Source of the DNA: Ectobius pallidus
Taxonomy: Eukaryota; Arthropoda; Insecta; Blattodea; Ectobiidae
Direction of reading: 5' to 3'
DNA length: 64,000 bases
Assembly: GCA_964059195.1 (NCBI GenBank)
Contig: CAXKWD010000004.1
Location: 123,042,043 to 123,106,042 of the forward strand
Positions 21,110 through 33,589 of the stretch are shown one piece after another. Each line of letters begins with the position of its first letter. Positions within the stretch are counted from its first letter, which is position 1. The position numbers and the translations under genes are program-made. The notes below the pieces were generated by a model that saw only the letters and a program-made list of their open reading frames with translations, ran no database searches and was not told the origin of the DNA.

Positions 21110-21980
21110 AACGTGAGTAAAGTTGTAACACTGCACAGTGATGAAGCCAAGGTATTGCTTTTTGCAGATGACAGAACAGAAAAGTCACAAGAACATTTAT
21201 CAAGAATAGCTACAAAGGCTTTTCACGAATTAATTACATGGATTCTAGCTAATAAAATGACACTTAATATTGAATTTCAAGTAAGAAAAAGAAAAATAGA
21301 TGTATCTCAAACCTTATAATTAATTACCAAACACAAATCATAGAAGAAATTAGCAACATAACATCCTTAGGACTACAAATTGACCAAAATTTTATTGGAA
21401 GACAGACATTGAAATGATAAGTCCAAAACTGAGTTCAGCGTGTTTCGCTTTAAGAATTTTGAATGATATATTACAACAGGATGCATTACTCATGGACATG
21501 GTATATTATGCATATTTTCACTCTGAAATGAGATTCGGAATCATATTCTGGGGCAACTCTTCCCATAAGGAGAAAATATTTAGATTACAAAAACGTGCAA
21601 TAAGAATAATATGTGGAAAGAAAAAAAGAGAATCTTGTAAACCACTATTTGAACAATTTGAAATTCCTCGCTCTCATTCAGTAATGTGTTATATAGTAGA
21701 TAATAATAGTATAGTAGATAATATTGATAGATTTCAAACCAATTACAGTGTACATGGACCTACAACTAGAAACATGAATGTTTTACATATACCAGTTAAT
21801 TCATTAAAACTCTTTCAGAAGGGTGCTTATTATTCTGCAATACAGATTTACAATAAACTTCGAAGAAACATTAAATTATTGTGTATTAAAAGCAAATGTA
21901 AATCTTTCAAAAGATCTTTCAAGGAATTTTTAATAACTCACACCTTCTACAATATGAATGAATATTTCCAGTTTGCATAA
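21110..21980 (+). pseudogene. Jockey/CR1-like LINE fragment: RT active site to C-terminus
   Basis: The first frame (to about 21319) contains VLLFADD, the RT catalytic box, and a LANKMTLN thumb-like block. The sense then moves through 21320-21410 (QIIEEISNITSLGL). A 1-nt deletion near 21393 leads to the last frame, 21414-21980, with LSSACFALRIL, YYAYFHSEMRFGIIFWGN, LQKRAIRIICG and KGAYYSAIQIYNKL. These blocks are characteristic of the C-terminus of Jockey/CR1-type LINE proteins. It is 5'-truncated and has at least two frame breaks. No endonuclease part is present. The 3' UTR is at most short. Confidence 0.8.
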
Positions 21981-22309
21981 GTTTTTTCAGCTTCCAGTTT
22001 TGTATATTGTTTTAACATGCATGTTTATTCCGATCTGACGTGTTCTATATCTTTGAGCCTTACTCAACATAGAATCCACATCTATATCTACACAAATCAG
22101 GGACGCTACTGGCATTGGCGGAAGTTCGGTCACTCCTTTTACAGCTGAAAAGTCACGAATTTTGTCAATCATTATAGACCGAAAATTTATAATCTGTTCA
22201 GCAAGGATAGGAGATAAATCGACTGAATAATATTCAGGAAGTTTGTTTGCTTTCCCCACAATTTTCCTTTCTTCTAACCTGACGAGCTCTGTTGGCTGAT
22301 TTCAAAATA

Positions 22310-22500
22310 TTAACTGTGAGGACCGAAGAGAAGGGACCACTTGGAAGACAGATGTTGGTGGGAGGACAAAATCAGGATAGATTTAAGGGAAGTAGGATTT
22401 GCGAGGGATGGGTGGATGGAATTATCACAGAATAGGTTTGCATGGCGGGTTCAGGTAAGCGCGTCAATGAATCTCCCGGTTCCATAAAATAGAAAATAAT
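22310..22500 (+). pseudogene. LINE C-terminal remnant
   Basis: Conceptual translation in shifting frames gives a GRP-type block, a DRFKGS / RIDLRE-like block, a DGW-like block and a final block matching the end of RTE-like LINEs also seen at 16926-17200. It is followed by AAAATAGAAAATAATAAGAT, a plausible A-rich LINE tail. Confidence 0.55.
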
Positions 22501-24329
22501 AAGATAAAAGGTGCGCACAAATGTGTGTTGTTATAAAATAGATAATATTACTTGCTTAGGAATTGTCTATTGCCATTGAGTAAATAAGTAAGTAAGTAAG
22601 TAGGCTAAGTAAGTCAAATAATAATAATTTAATAGTTATAATACTAATAATACTATGATTAATATATCACCAAACATTGAATATTTTGTCCGAATAAGTC
22701 CTCTAAAAAATCTTTCTGGGCCCTTCAAATCAGGGGTGGGCTGCTCTCATTGCTGTTACGCCACTTATTAAAGCGGACCCTTGAAGAGCAAAGACCTCTT
22801 ACTAAAGTAAGGAAAGCTTTTTCTAACATGGTGAGCTATGCGCTTATTTAGATACTGTTTCTGATTGTTCTTTTCGTGTGACTGGTTGCACTTTTGGCAC
22901 ATTATTTATCCACTTACAGGACTATCTTATTTAGTCACTACATACTTGACTCTCGAGAGATTTCCATTCATTTCTGCCTCTTGCTAATCATGACCAATGT
23001 TGGCCTGTCCATCTGCCTTGTAGTCGTTTGCCTATAAGGAGGCCCCACGTCGTAGTCTTGTATGTACAACAGTTGTTTTCTAACTTGCAACGTGGCCATG
23101 CCATTTTCACATGATGACTGGTGGCTAGTTGAGCGATATCTTATTTTGTGTGATAGCTGGTTTACTGTCGCAGTAGAGATTTTGTCCTTCAAGAGATAAC
23201 CTAAGATCATGCATAACATTTTTTATTGGCACATTTGGATTTTGTTAGTTTGTTTTTGTCGTCAGTGATCGTAGAGTAATATGTGGTATAGCGTACGCAG
23301 ATACTAGCGCTGAAATTTGATTCTCCTGTTAAATGTTTGATCTAACAGTAACTTATAAACTTAAAGTGCTTTATTACCGTATAGATCATGGTATGAAAAC
23401 AGCGATCACATTCAGTAAAGAAAGTGTATTAAGATCGATTAAATTTCTCATGAAAAAGTAGTAGCCTACTTATTTGCTTTGGCGACCCCATAAAATATTT
23501 GCATCGTTCAGAGCATTAGGTCACGACAAAAGAAATTTCACCACGGCGCAAAGAATATGGAACCCAAAAGTGATATGAAAATTCCTGGTTATTATAACCT
23601 ATTGCTAAAAGAAAAGACATTTGTCCAGAAGTCGTCATGTTCCTATGTGCCAGTCTTGCACGTAAGTAATGTATTATCGATGCTTTAGGAACCTGCTGGA
23701 TTTCCTAAAACAGTGTTCCTGACATAAACGTTCAATCGTTAATCAATACACTAGGCTATTAAAAAAAAACCGGAAGAGCTACGTAGGCTGACAAGACTTT
23801 TTCTGAATCAAAAAGTCGTTTGCCTATAAAGAGCAACTTCAAGAACAGAATTTCAGGCACTGTACCTAATTCTACGGAATCGATAAGCTTGAAAAGAGGA
23901 CATTGGCTACATCAATATTAGAATCAAATATGCATTAATAATAATAAAACATCACACATGTCTCTCACAAATTATTGTAGAAACTAAAATTGTATTATGA
24001 ATGCATTTTACAAAAATTGTCAAGGAACTCTACATTAAAAAAAAAAAAAAAAAATAGACGAAACAGTTTCACACTAAAATTTTCCCACGGAAAATAAAAG
24101 TTTCCTTTCACTTGTAATACTGCTTCAGCTATTTTAACTTTCATTTTTGACTTTTTCGCCAGTTGAGGAGAAAAGTCGTCCATGAGACATGGGCATATGT
24201 CTTAATAAAAAATCATACTATATTTTTCTCGGATATCTTTTATATTCTGTCTTCGTATTAGTAATGTACCAGATTTCAAGATTATTTTTATTTTATAAAA
24301 TATTTAAGTATCCTACGGTTAATAAAAAC
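22501..24329. other. No gene recognised
   Basis: AT-rich sequence with a short (GTAA)n run at 22588-22608 and an A run at 24038-24054. Open stretches here are short and have no recognisable motif. Confidence 0.5.
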
Positions 24330-24612
24330 CGTCGGAATGGTCTTGTGGTTAACGTGGCTGACCACAGATCCGTCGGCCCTGATTCGATCCCCGGTATTTC
24401 CTCGGATTTTTCTGAACGGGGTGCACTCAGCCTCGTGATTCAAATTAAGGAGCTGCTTGATAGATAAGTAGCGGCTCCGGTCATGAAAACTACCATTAAC
24501 GAACATGGTGCTGACCACATGCCCTCAATCTTGCCATCTGCAAATGGTAGACGATGCAGCGTTCGGGTGGTAGGCCTAGTCCTTCAGGGATGTAGTGCCA
24601 CGGAGTTTAATT
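24330..24612 (+). mobile_element. tRNA-derived SINE
   Basis: A tRNA-like head has an A-box region TGGTCTTGTGGTTA (24338-24351) and a B box GATTCGATCCC (24381-24391), spaced as in a tRNA gene (the internal RNA polymerase III promoter). About 200 bp of unrelated body follows, ending GCCACGGAGTTTAA. It is too divergent to be a functional tRNA (no clean anticodon arm or acceptor pairing). No target duplication was identified. Confidence 0.75.
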
Positions 24613-25890
24613 TTTAGAGTTTTTTGCAATTAATAAAATTAAGAACGCCTTGCACCATTTCATAAAGCTCTGATACGGAACGTATAAATGCATAATAGGC
24701 CTACATAGCTCATATGCAAGAGAGACACGTAGAAAAGAAAGACGCCTTTCTGGACAAAAAGATTAGCAGATGAAAGGTTGAAATGAAATCATGGCCATCC
24801 ATTCGAGGAAAAAAAAAAGTCATGTAAACTTTTGAGAAACAAAATGTAGTAATGCAATAAATAATATTCTTCGCGATCCCCTTTCATTATTACCCCGCGG
24901 ACTCAAGCGATCCGCTGATAAAGTTGGAGAACCACTGCAGTAAGCAATAGTAAAAAAGCATCATATAACGAAACTTACCCAGATGCGCTTTCGAAGGTAC
25001 TTATGCTGTCTTCTATAAAGTAACCCTCTTCGTCAGAAACTGAAGTTCCGGCATAATGTACCACCAACACAAACACAACTGCACTGTAGACGTAGATCTC
25101 CATTATTTTAACGAAATCTTGCATCTGATATCACTACTTCACATTACTAAGAACCTAGGGAAGTATCACATTGTTCAGCGCGTACATGACACGGTAAAGC
25201 AGGAACACAAGTCGCGAATATGGCTATTGAGACGTCGTTTACTTAAATTATTTGCATGAAAAGTTTTCTTTAGAACTTGCATGTAGGATTATTTTATCTT
25301 TGGAAGTCTCTGGATATGTTCTTTGCATAAATCGTTGCATAATATAGCTATCAACGAGTAATTAATATCACTATATTTTACGAAATGAGATTTCTTACAG
25401 GAGCGTATAATATTGTACACTTGATCCCCTTGCAGCCTTGCTAAAGCGTCCGGCGCCGAGGCGAGGTCAGATGAACACACAGACCCTTTCATCCCGCAGA
25501 ATGGAATCAGTTTTTGTGCGCCTACGTAACTGTGCTTTATGGCTTTCCCTTTAATAGACACTGGAAATCAGAAACAAGACAGCTTACAGCTTGAAAACTT
25601 TTTTTTTGTGACGTATTCAGAGTACTGCATTTCCTGTAGGCTACTACAAGAGAAACGTAGTAAGGAGTTTTCCACAAAACGAAGCTGTACAACGGCACCC
25701 ATATGATATTTTCTAGGGGGGGGGGGCAATTTTGTAGATTAATTTATTTTTTGTTGCTTTAACTTCTTGGGCCACTTTATAACATTGCAGTAATAATGTA
25801 ATAAGTGCAACAATCACGTAGCCAGAAAATAATTTCGGGGAAGGTCGAAAGTTCCGGGGGTTTGGGGATATGGAATACCCCCCAAGAAAG
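24613..25890. other. No gene recognised
   Basis: Mixed sequence. A G run at 25717-25726 and a block with GGGG-flanked palindromic patches near 25850-25890 suggest remnants of a hAT-type MITE, but I cannot set ends. Confidence 0.4.
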
Positions 25891-26179
25891 GGGGGTCCAC
25901 CCATGGATAATTTTTAAATATTGAACTAATGAAAATAACATTTTACGCTATTTTCACACTGAAAAGCTAGTTAGCAAATTTGTTTATCATACTCTAACAG
26001 ATGCCAACGTAAAGAAGAAACCGTTACCTAAGTCGGGGGTCCACCCCCAGAAAATTGTTGAATATTGAACTAATGAAAATTCACATTTTATGTTACTTTA
26101 CCATTGAAATACTAGTTAGCAAATTTGTTTACCATACTCTAACAGATGCCAACGTAAACAAGAAATCGTTACCTAAGTT
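25891..26179 (+). repeat. Two-copy tandem repeat, period 144 bp
   Basis: Both units start GGGGGTCCACCC (25891 and 26035). They share ATATTGAACTAATGAAAAT and ACTCTAACAGATGCCAACGT blocks and a CGTTACCTAAGT end. The hAT MITE at 26185 begins just after it. Confidence 0.85.
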
Positions 26180-26184
26180 ATAAT

Positions 26185-26888
26185 CAGGGCCCGGATTTTG
26201 ATGACCTAAAATTGTTTGAAAAATGACCTATAAAATGAACCTACATTTTAAAGAAAATGACTTAATAATTATTATAAAAAATGACCTAAAAACTCATATT
26301 TTGTTTATCAAAAAATTATTATTGTACACACAAAATTTCTTGACCATTCTGTACATAATTATAAAAACTTTAAATGACTTCAATGTTGTGAATGTTCTTT
26401 TCTCACGGAAATTTATACTGGCACTGAGGCATTTCCTTTTGTGGTCTGCCGGATTATATTTTTGTTTATTGAGGGTAAACAGTAGTTTGCACTCTCAAAT
26501 CCAAGCAGGTGGCAGACTCTGGTGCCAAGTCAATCTAATAACGATAGTAATATAACACAAAATTTTGGTTTCTCATTTCCGACTGAGACATGACAACACT
26601 TAACGCCGAATTTTTCCTTCTTGCATTAAGCAAACAAACAAACGACGAAAAAAGTTAATGCACTCAATGTAAATACATGAAAATGACTAAATAAGGAAGC
26701 AAATGACACGAAAAAGACAAAATAATGACCTAAAATTGAAATAAATTCCCTAAAAATATAAAATTGCATAAAATGACAAAAATTACCTAATAAAAATGCA
26801 TTTCTATAATCTAGAGGCTTATCCACAAGTTGGCAATGTCTATGCAGCATCAATAAAAAGATGACATGTCATTAGAATCCGGGCCCTG
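26185..26888. mobile_element. Non-autonomous hAT element (MITE), 704 bp
   Basis: The ends are CAGGGCCCGGATT on both sides in inverted orientation, continuing imperfectly (TTGATGACC versus CTAATGACA). A perfect 8-bp duplication GTTATAAT lies at 26177-26184 and 26889-26896. The interior is AT-rich, carries many copies of an ATGACCTAAAA-like motif, and codes for no transposase. Confidence 0.9.
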
Positions 26889-28065
26889 GTTATAATACTT
26901 ATTACGATACATAATAAATACATGATGATGAGATGATGATGATGATGATGATGATGATTACGATACATAACAATGGAAATAATGGCCTACGTATTATTTT
27001 ATGAAAATAAAATAACTGGTATATCATATTTCACACCAACAAAACTTGCTTCATTTAATAAATTTTATTTTTTTAAATACAAAAATAGAACTTTAGCCTT
27101 TGATTTTTAGGGGTCCGGACCCCATGGAACCCACTTTCCTAATCCACTGTGGATTCTGCTTCCATGTTGCAAACTTTTTACGTCTCTACTGACTTTCAAA
27201 TAATTGTCCTAAAAGAAAAAAAAAAACACCTGACTTTTTATTTATTTACGTCCACGTGATCATTAAAATGATATGGGACTTGGTATGTACAAAATATGTG
27301 ACGGTATACAAAATATGTGACGGTAAACAAAATATGTGACTCTAATTAATATACATCTTTTCCTTTCCCTGAGAGCTAGAGGGGGGGCCTGCCTCCGGGT
27401 ATGGGTGCCCATGAAGCTGTAGGCTACATTTACTTTTAGGCATTTTATTATTTGAGTTACTATAACCAACAAGTCCGACTTACTGTGAAGATTGTGAGTA
27501 ATAAATAATACACGCTCTTATTACAGAATACCAACCTGTAGATAAGTCAGATGGTGATGCCAACTCAAAGCTCTCTGAAAAACTTGAATTTTGTGAGATT
27601 TAATCCTGCAGATGGTTGCTTTGTCAGGGTCCATCCGCCATAAATATAAAATTAGCAAACTTTTAAACAGTATGTGTTACAATTCACAACCATCCAAAAG
27701 GGGGGGGGGGCAGGGTAGGGCCGTTGCCCCCCCCCTGGAAATTTTGTTTACACAAATGTCTAAACTAAATGACTGTAAGCAACTAATGTGAAGAGAAGCT
27801 TAAATTTCCACATTCTGTAATTGGAGCTGTTAGGACAAAAACGAGTTGATCACAGCTGACTACCTTAGATATGAGCTGTAGAAATAATTACTTCCACTAA
27901 ACTTAAAATAATTTCTAACATTTTACTGTTATGAAGATAAGGCAACGGAAGCATCGCATTATATGAATATTTAGTAACTATGAAATTGTAACGGGCAGAA
28001 AAAGCAGATCGGATTTTTTCTTTAGTCATAGGTCCAGCTACAGTAAATCAAGGACGTAGATGATG
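26889..28065. other. No gene; short tandem repeats
   Basis: This stretch contains an (ATG)n run at 26926-26957 and a 20-bp motif (ACAAAATATGTGACGGTA) in three tandem copies at 27288-27345. G and C runs flank a GGGTAGGGCCGTTG patch at 27699-27736, probably an old transposon end. No coding sense. Confidence 0.5.
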
Positions 28066-28240
28066 CTAATGATGATGGTGATAGTGGTGATGGCAATGGT
28101 GATGGTGATGGTGATGATGGTGGTGATGATGATTATGGTGATGATGAGATGACGATGAGATGATGATGAGATGATGATGATGATGATGATGAGATGATAA
28201 TGAGATGATGATATGATGATGATGAGATGATAATGATAGT
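28066..28240 (+). repeat. (GAT/GGT)n microsatellite
   Basis: A long imperfect trinucleotide tract. The poly-histidine frame on the minus strand is an artefact of the repeat. Confidence 0.95.
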
Positions 28241-29959
28241 AAGATTAATAATAATAACAACAATAATTATGATAATAACAATAATAATGTAGTGCTAGTA
28301 GTACCTAGGTATAGTGGTTGGTGGTGGTGGTAAGCAGCAAATTGTTCATTTGCCTCCCCCCCCCCCCCCCATTGACAAAATTTCTGCGGTCGCCCATGTT
28401 TCAATTCACAAAATGTTGAAAAATGAAACAAGACGAGATACTAGAATTAAGGGAGATAGACTGCCCTATTCCGCCAATGTTAAATTTCCTTATTTAATGA
28501 CCCATTATCTAAAGAACTACTAAACATTTCATTATGACATTTTTACAGCATTTAGATCCTACGTTACTAAGCCAATTGGACCATATTCATGAAGCTATGC
28601 AAGTTATTAAAAAAAACAGTATGATTGTTATTGTGTAAGGCTGATTATTTTTGTTATTTTTTAAGAAATATATTTTTTCCTCGACAAACTGTTAAACCAA
28701 ATATCACTTATTGTGGCTCCGTTTCGATGCTCGGTTGTTGTTAACATGTGTAAAAAATCTCAGCGTTCTATCAATTATAGTTTCTGAGAAAATGGGGCAT
28801 CTATGAGAAAAAATGTTAATTGGAGAAAATGCCAATTAAAAGAAATCATGTGAAAAAGAAACTTTTCACTACTGTAGTACAATTGCAGCTCCCTCTCAGT
28901 GAGCCTTTTTTGCCATGTAAGTGGCTTGTATTCAAGACGCTTACCTCTGTAGACTTTTCTAAATTTTTTGGCTAAAATTTTATGCTAAAATTCAACGGAT
29001 ACTTTTTTTCAGTATAGAAAAGAGCAAAATACCTTATTATTCGAGAGGCTCCTTCATGCCCCGTCATCTTCCAGGCGTGCCAACCACCGCTTGTTTTACC
29101 TGGGCCCTCCCACCTCAATTCCACAGGCATCCAGAGCCTCTCGAACCCCGGATACTCCGGGAACATTGCATCATCTGGTCAGGAAGACAACAATGCTAAG
29201 GTTGATAAAAGTTCTCTCCGAACTGTATTATATAGTTAGTTCACTGCTGCGCACAGTATAAGCGAGGGATATGCAAAAGAAGAAATATCTAAATTTTATG
29301 AATATATACTTGGAAAATGTTTGGTTTTTGTGTAAGATAACAATTTTCTGCATATTTCAGTCGGTAAATATGAAATCATATGTCCGTGAAAAACGTTTTA
29401 AACGGCCATTATGGTACAAAACGACAATGTAACATGTAAATTATACTTAATTCAATGAAAATGTACAATAAACTGAAAATTCACATTTTTTATGAAATGT
29501 GCTGGCAATCTCCCCTTAATATTAGTAATAATTGGGTTCTACTCCTGTGTATTTTCTGCTAGCTACTGTGAAACATAGTAGCCAACGCTGCCAATGGAAA
29601 AATGACTTTGAACGGCGAAGGAATCGGGCATGAAAACAATATAACATAAGATTTTTGCATCTCAGTAAATAAAAAGAAACAATACTCACTCAATTTGTTT
29701 ATGATTTTGAATTATATAGTATGAAAATTACTAGTCGTGTGCAGTGTGTGCTCTCAGGTTTAACGTTGTATGTTGGCAGTAGCGACGGTGAATGTATGAA
29801 AAGCTTGTGTGCCAACGCTCGTTTGAAAACGGGTGTTTATTTCAACGACTAGAGTGTTGGTGGAACAGTATCCACTTAACGCAAACGTTATACAGCAATG
29901 GCGCGTTACTAAAGTCATCGTTTTTGTATATTTAAAGAATGTCGGTGAACCGGCCATTT
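28241..29959. other. No gene recognised
   Basis: AT-rich intergenic-like sequence with a C run at 28358-28371. Open stretches near 28314, 28972 and 29760 show no family motif. Confidence 0.45.
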
Positions 29960-30167
29960 AGTGCGATGTTTACAGTGGACTCCTAATTTCTGCAGGAAAC
30001 ACAAAAATTATGTATCTGGACCCTGACAGCGATTAATGGAATGCTGGCCAACAGACGGAATGGGATTTACAATTCGACGGCAGAAGTGGAATACAACGCC
30101 GGAGGTGACTGCCTATGAAGGAAACTGTTTTGTAACGTGCAACATCTTGATATTGTTGATTTGAGTG

Positions 30168-30985
30168 CTAAGTGTTGTAACAGTATTTCTGGGAGCTTTA
30201 ATTAAATTATGCAATAGAATTATTGATACATATATGACTTAAGTTATTTAGTGGATAAAGCATTGGAGTTGGAATTCACACGTTATGTGGACTTAAGACG
30301 GATATTGCCTTAAACCATTACGGTAGTTTCAATGGGATAGTCCTTGAATACTGTACGCTCTTTGAAAAGGAATGCTACATGGCAGGATGTGTAAAATCAT
30401 AAATAAGAAACTTTCTAAAAATCTTCGCTTCTAAAAAAAAGCCAAGCCAAGCTACTAAGATTTTAAGACTTCCAAGCGTGGGATGCTATTTTTTTAACCT
30501 ATCAGAAATGTCCTTACATGTTTTTAGGAAAAGGGCGCGAACCTGATCACCACTTTTGGACTATTTTGTTAACGGAGTAGGAATACGAAAATCACATATA
30601 AATATTGAAACTATTTTCTATCGGGGCTGAATTTCCCGCGGAGTGCCGTGAAGGCCGGGCGTAGTATCGTCCGTGAAGGATTAGCTGACTTTTCCGCAGA
30701 GTGTCGTGGGGATACCGAGCGTATGGCCCGTGAAGGATTAATTGATTGAGCGGATTTTGCTTCAGAGTATCGCGGAAAGCGAGTGTGTTGCCCGTCAGGC
30801 TTTATATATAGATACGGAGCCGAGTGTGCTCCAGGAATCGGGCCAGTACCAAAAATTACCGTGTTGAAGTCCACATAGTGTGTGATTATCTGTGTAAATA
30901 CAATATATCTATAAACAGGAAGGTTTTGATTTGTAGTGTATTTGAAGTGTTCCGAATTGTGGGAACGAACGTATAATCTCTTTTA

Positions 30986-31029
<44 letters not shown>

Positions 31030-31287
31030 AATACGTAAGTAAACAGTGAAACGGTATTATTAGTGCTAATCGTGGTCCCCACACATCCTTGAAAATTAGA
31101 GTCTTGTGATCGTTCTCCGGCTGCAGCTAGACTGGAATGGGACGTCGGCACTGACGTCGGAAGAAAACAAAGGTATGTCTAGTGTAAACTATGGTGAAAT
31201 TCCTGACATAATTAATACCCACGAAAATACCCTGACAGACAAACCAGTGACCCAATATAATTAGTGCCGAATTCTACCAACGCTCAC
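30168..31287 (+). mobile_element. LTR-like insertion of about 1.1 kb (possible solo LTR)
   Basis: This interrupts R copy A. The flanks read AGTG on both sides (30164-30167 and 31288-31291), and uninterrupted R copies lack the segment. Inside are three diverged tandem units of about 65 bp at 30630-30800 (each with a GCGGAGTGCCGTG-like and a CCCGTGAAGG-like block). They are followed by a TATA box (TTTATATATAG, about 30800), a (TA)n tract and AATAAA near 31026. Upstream repeats, TATA and a polyadenylation signal in this order suggest the U3 and R of an LTR. No internal retrotransposon sequence or second LTR is present. Confidence 0.45.
30988..31024 (+). repeat. (TA)n microsatellite
   Basis: Uninterrupted AT dinucleotide run inside the LTR-like insertion. 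Confidence 0.95.
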
Positions 31288-32060
31288 AGTGTAAAACGTA
31301 ATTATAGAAATTTATAGGACTAAATATAACTTTATCCCAACAGATTTGCCGGAGAAGACAGCGGAAGAAGGAGGGTATTTTCGATGTTACTGTACATTTT
31401 GTTACATGTTTGATGTGAAAATCACTATAATGTTCATTGTTAGGTATAAAAGTAATTAAAACATAATATATATAGGACCAAAGACCAGGTCTCACAGTAG
31501 ATTCTTATAATTCAACTAATATTTACTAATTTCGTAAGATACACATTTGAATTTATGATATAAAATACTTATGTATTATTTCATGAGAATATTCGTTATC
31601 GATTTAGGAACTTTTGCGAAATTGGTACAAGGTATTAAAAATTTAAATTAATATAGTTCGTAAATTAACACAGAAGTGCCCCAAAGTACGATCGTTGCTC
31701 ATTCAGGTATTGTATTTCATGTGTATTAAATACGACGATTGCATTATAAAAAGTGAACTGGTCATTGGTGAATCGCCGCTGTGTTTAAAACACAGCAGCG
31801 ATAACGGAGCCTAATGTCTGTTATTCCATTACTGAATGATATCCACTTCCATCTTACGTGAAATTTATAATATTGGGTACAACATTAAAGTTGAAAGGAA
31901 CAACAGAAAATACTATCCTTCGCGTCCACGTTCGCAGGCTCTGGAAATGCAGTTGTGCAAGTTAAACTCGACTGTAGCCAAGAAGGAAGGGTGCAATCAT
32001 ATTGTTAATAATATCAGTTACAGACACAGTAATGGCTGCTGGTCATGTTTGGCGTAGATA

Positions 32061-33589
32061 AAATACGATCTTTGCTGGTCAATACACACAAATAGCACTT
32101 TTCTTGATAGCACTTAGTCACCTCTGGCACTGAGCCATCCATGTAGATATCGGATTTTGAAAAAATGCTCTTCTTATTAGGGTAGTTTTCAAAAATTTTA
32201 GATCTCCAAAATTTTCAATTTTGAGTTACTGGTGTAATCTTATACTTAAACACTAGCTGAAAAACTCGAGTTTTCATAAAACTTAACTTTACTGGTAACG
32301 GGTTTAAAAAAAGTGAACTTCTACACGTCACTTACTAAAGTTTGATATTCTTTATTTACATTTACATTGTAAGAACCCAATTCTTGGTAGAGACAGGCAA
32401 ACATTTGATTTCATATTATCTCACTCTCAGATTATCATGAAGAAGCTTTCATTCAAAATGACTGACGTCCGTGTGCTGTAATATATAATGAGACATGTAT
32501 CCGTGAAAAAAGACACAGGGTCCAATATTCAAGATCTTAAGTCGAGAATAAATTATGCAAGACCATCGATACAGCTGTGAAACTTCCATTCATAAATTAT
32601 GTTAGTAAAAAAAAAAAAGTAACTTACAAAGGAAAGAAGTACTGCGATGTGTCTCGAGAAGAAGCTTTAACATTTTATGAAGGCGTGTGCCAAGATTGTC
32701 AGAGGAATTACGGAGATAATGCTGCATCTGTGTATCTTGATCAAGAAGCTTCATATGAGGTGATAATATTGTGTTTATCAGTGAAGTGTCGTATCTTGTG
32801 AATTTATTATTGACACTAACTTATTCTTGAACAGAATTATTCAATGATACAACAGAACAAAGAATTATAAATGACTCCTATTCATTATGCTACTTTTTAC
32901 TTCACAATATGCTTTAAATATCAAATGAAAGTAGGGAATTTATGGTGTACCTTGATTAAGAAGTTAAATCATGCGGAAAAGCACGTAAATGTTGACATTT
33001 GTAAAAATGTGTTATTTTGTGGGTTAAATTAATTTAGAGACAGTATATAGCTATGAAAATATGTAAATCTATTTAAATTATATCCTTTTCTACCAACCCC
33101 TATTAGCTACGAAACTAATATGTAAATTTTTTCCTGAAAAATTATATTTTTGTAGATATGAAGTTTTGTGAATTCCCCATATTGCTGAAATTACGAATCT
33201 GTTCAGGCATCTTTTAAGTTGTGGAAAAAAATGTGTATTTTTTCATACACGTATATTTATGTCGTATCAGTAGTACATTAGTCATTAATATCCAACTCTA
33301 ATGCAAAATGTCCTTTTTCTATGGTTATTCATTCTAGAGCTATGCTGTTAGCAAGCAGACTAACACAAGAACACAGAAATGTTTATGCAATTTTTTATTT
33401 AAATTCAGGAGACCTCGAAACGTATGTTGATACGGAATTTCAGATTCGAGCACTATACTTCTGCCTATAGTAAACGGTACAGGTAGAGAAAGGAAAAATA
33501 CAACATGCTGTTGTAAATTTTCGGGCTAATTGTTTTCTTCTTTTTATCCTGGATGCATGTGACCTATGTTTTATTTTAATTGTAATATT
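32061..33589. other. Spacer between R copies A and B
   Basis: Mostly AT-rich and without a recognised gene, apart from a weak exon candidate at 32577-32759. The last part (about 33180-33300) resembles 63180-63330, the sequence downstream of R copy E. The duplicated unit may therefore extend beyond the core body. Confidence 0.45.
32577..32759 (+). CDS. Possible orphan exon, unknown protein
   Basis: A frame of about 61 codons rich in lysine, then KKYCDVSREEALTFYEG followed by a CQDC pair and an acidic end. It is followed by GTGATAAT, a plausible splice donor, at 32759-32766. Codon usage and the balanced composition look more protein-like than surrounding frames. No start ATG, no clear acceptor and no recognised domain. 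It could equally be a transposon remnant or chance. Confidence 0.2.

Larger units (their letters stand above)
29960..32060 (+). repeat. R repeat, copy A (interrupted)
   Basis: 29960-30167 and 31289-32060 align to the other R copies. The first part carries TTTCTGCAG, a GGACC(C/T)TGACA block, and an ATTAATGGAATGCTGGCC block. The second has a GGAGAAGACAGCGGAAGAAG block, a GGACCAAAGACCAGGTCTCA block and the hairpin-bearing core at 31765-31996. A 1.1-kb LTR-like element splits it. In this copy the first core hairpin is the strongest: 31772-31802 pairs at 14 of 15 positions around a single loop base. No open frame is shared between copies, so I treat it as non-coding. Confidence 0.7.

Noticed and set aside
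22968..23219. 83-codon minus-strand frame
   Set aside because: No domain or codon signal; surrounded by non-coding sequence.
24330..24420. Functional tRNA gene
   Set aside because: A and B boxes are present but arms do not pair properly and a SINE body follows.
28066..28263. Minus-strand poly-histidine reading frame
   Set aside because: Translation of a GAT/GGT microsatellite.
30611..30874. 87-codon minus-strand frame over the triple GC-rich repeat
   Set aside because: Open only because of the tandem repeat; the plus-strand promoter-like layout explains the region better.
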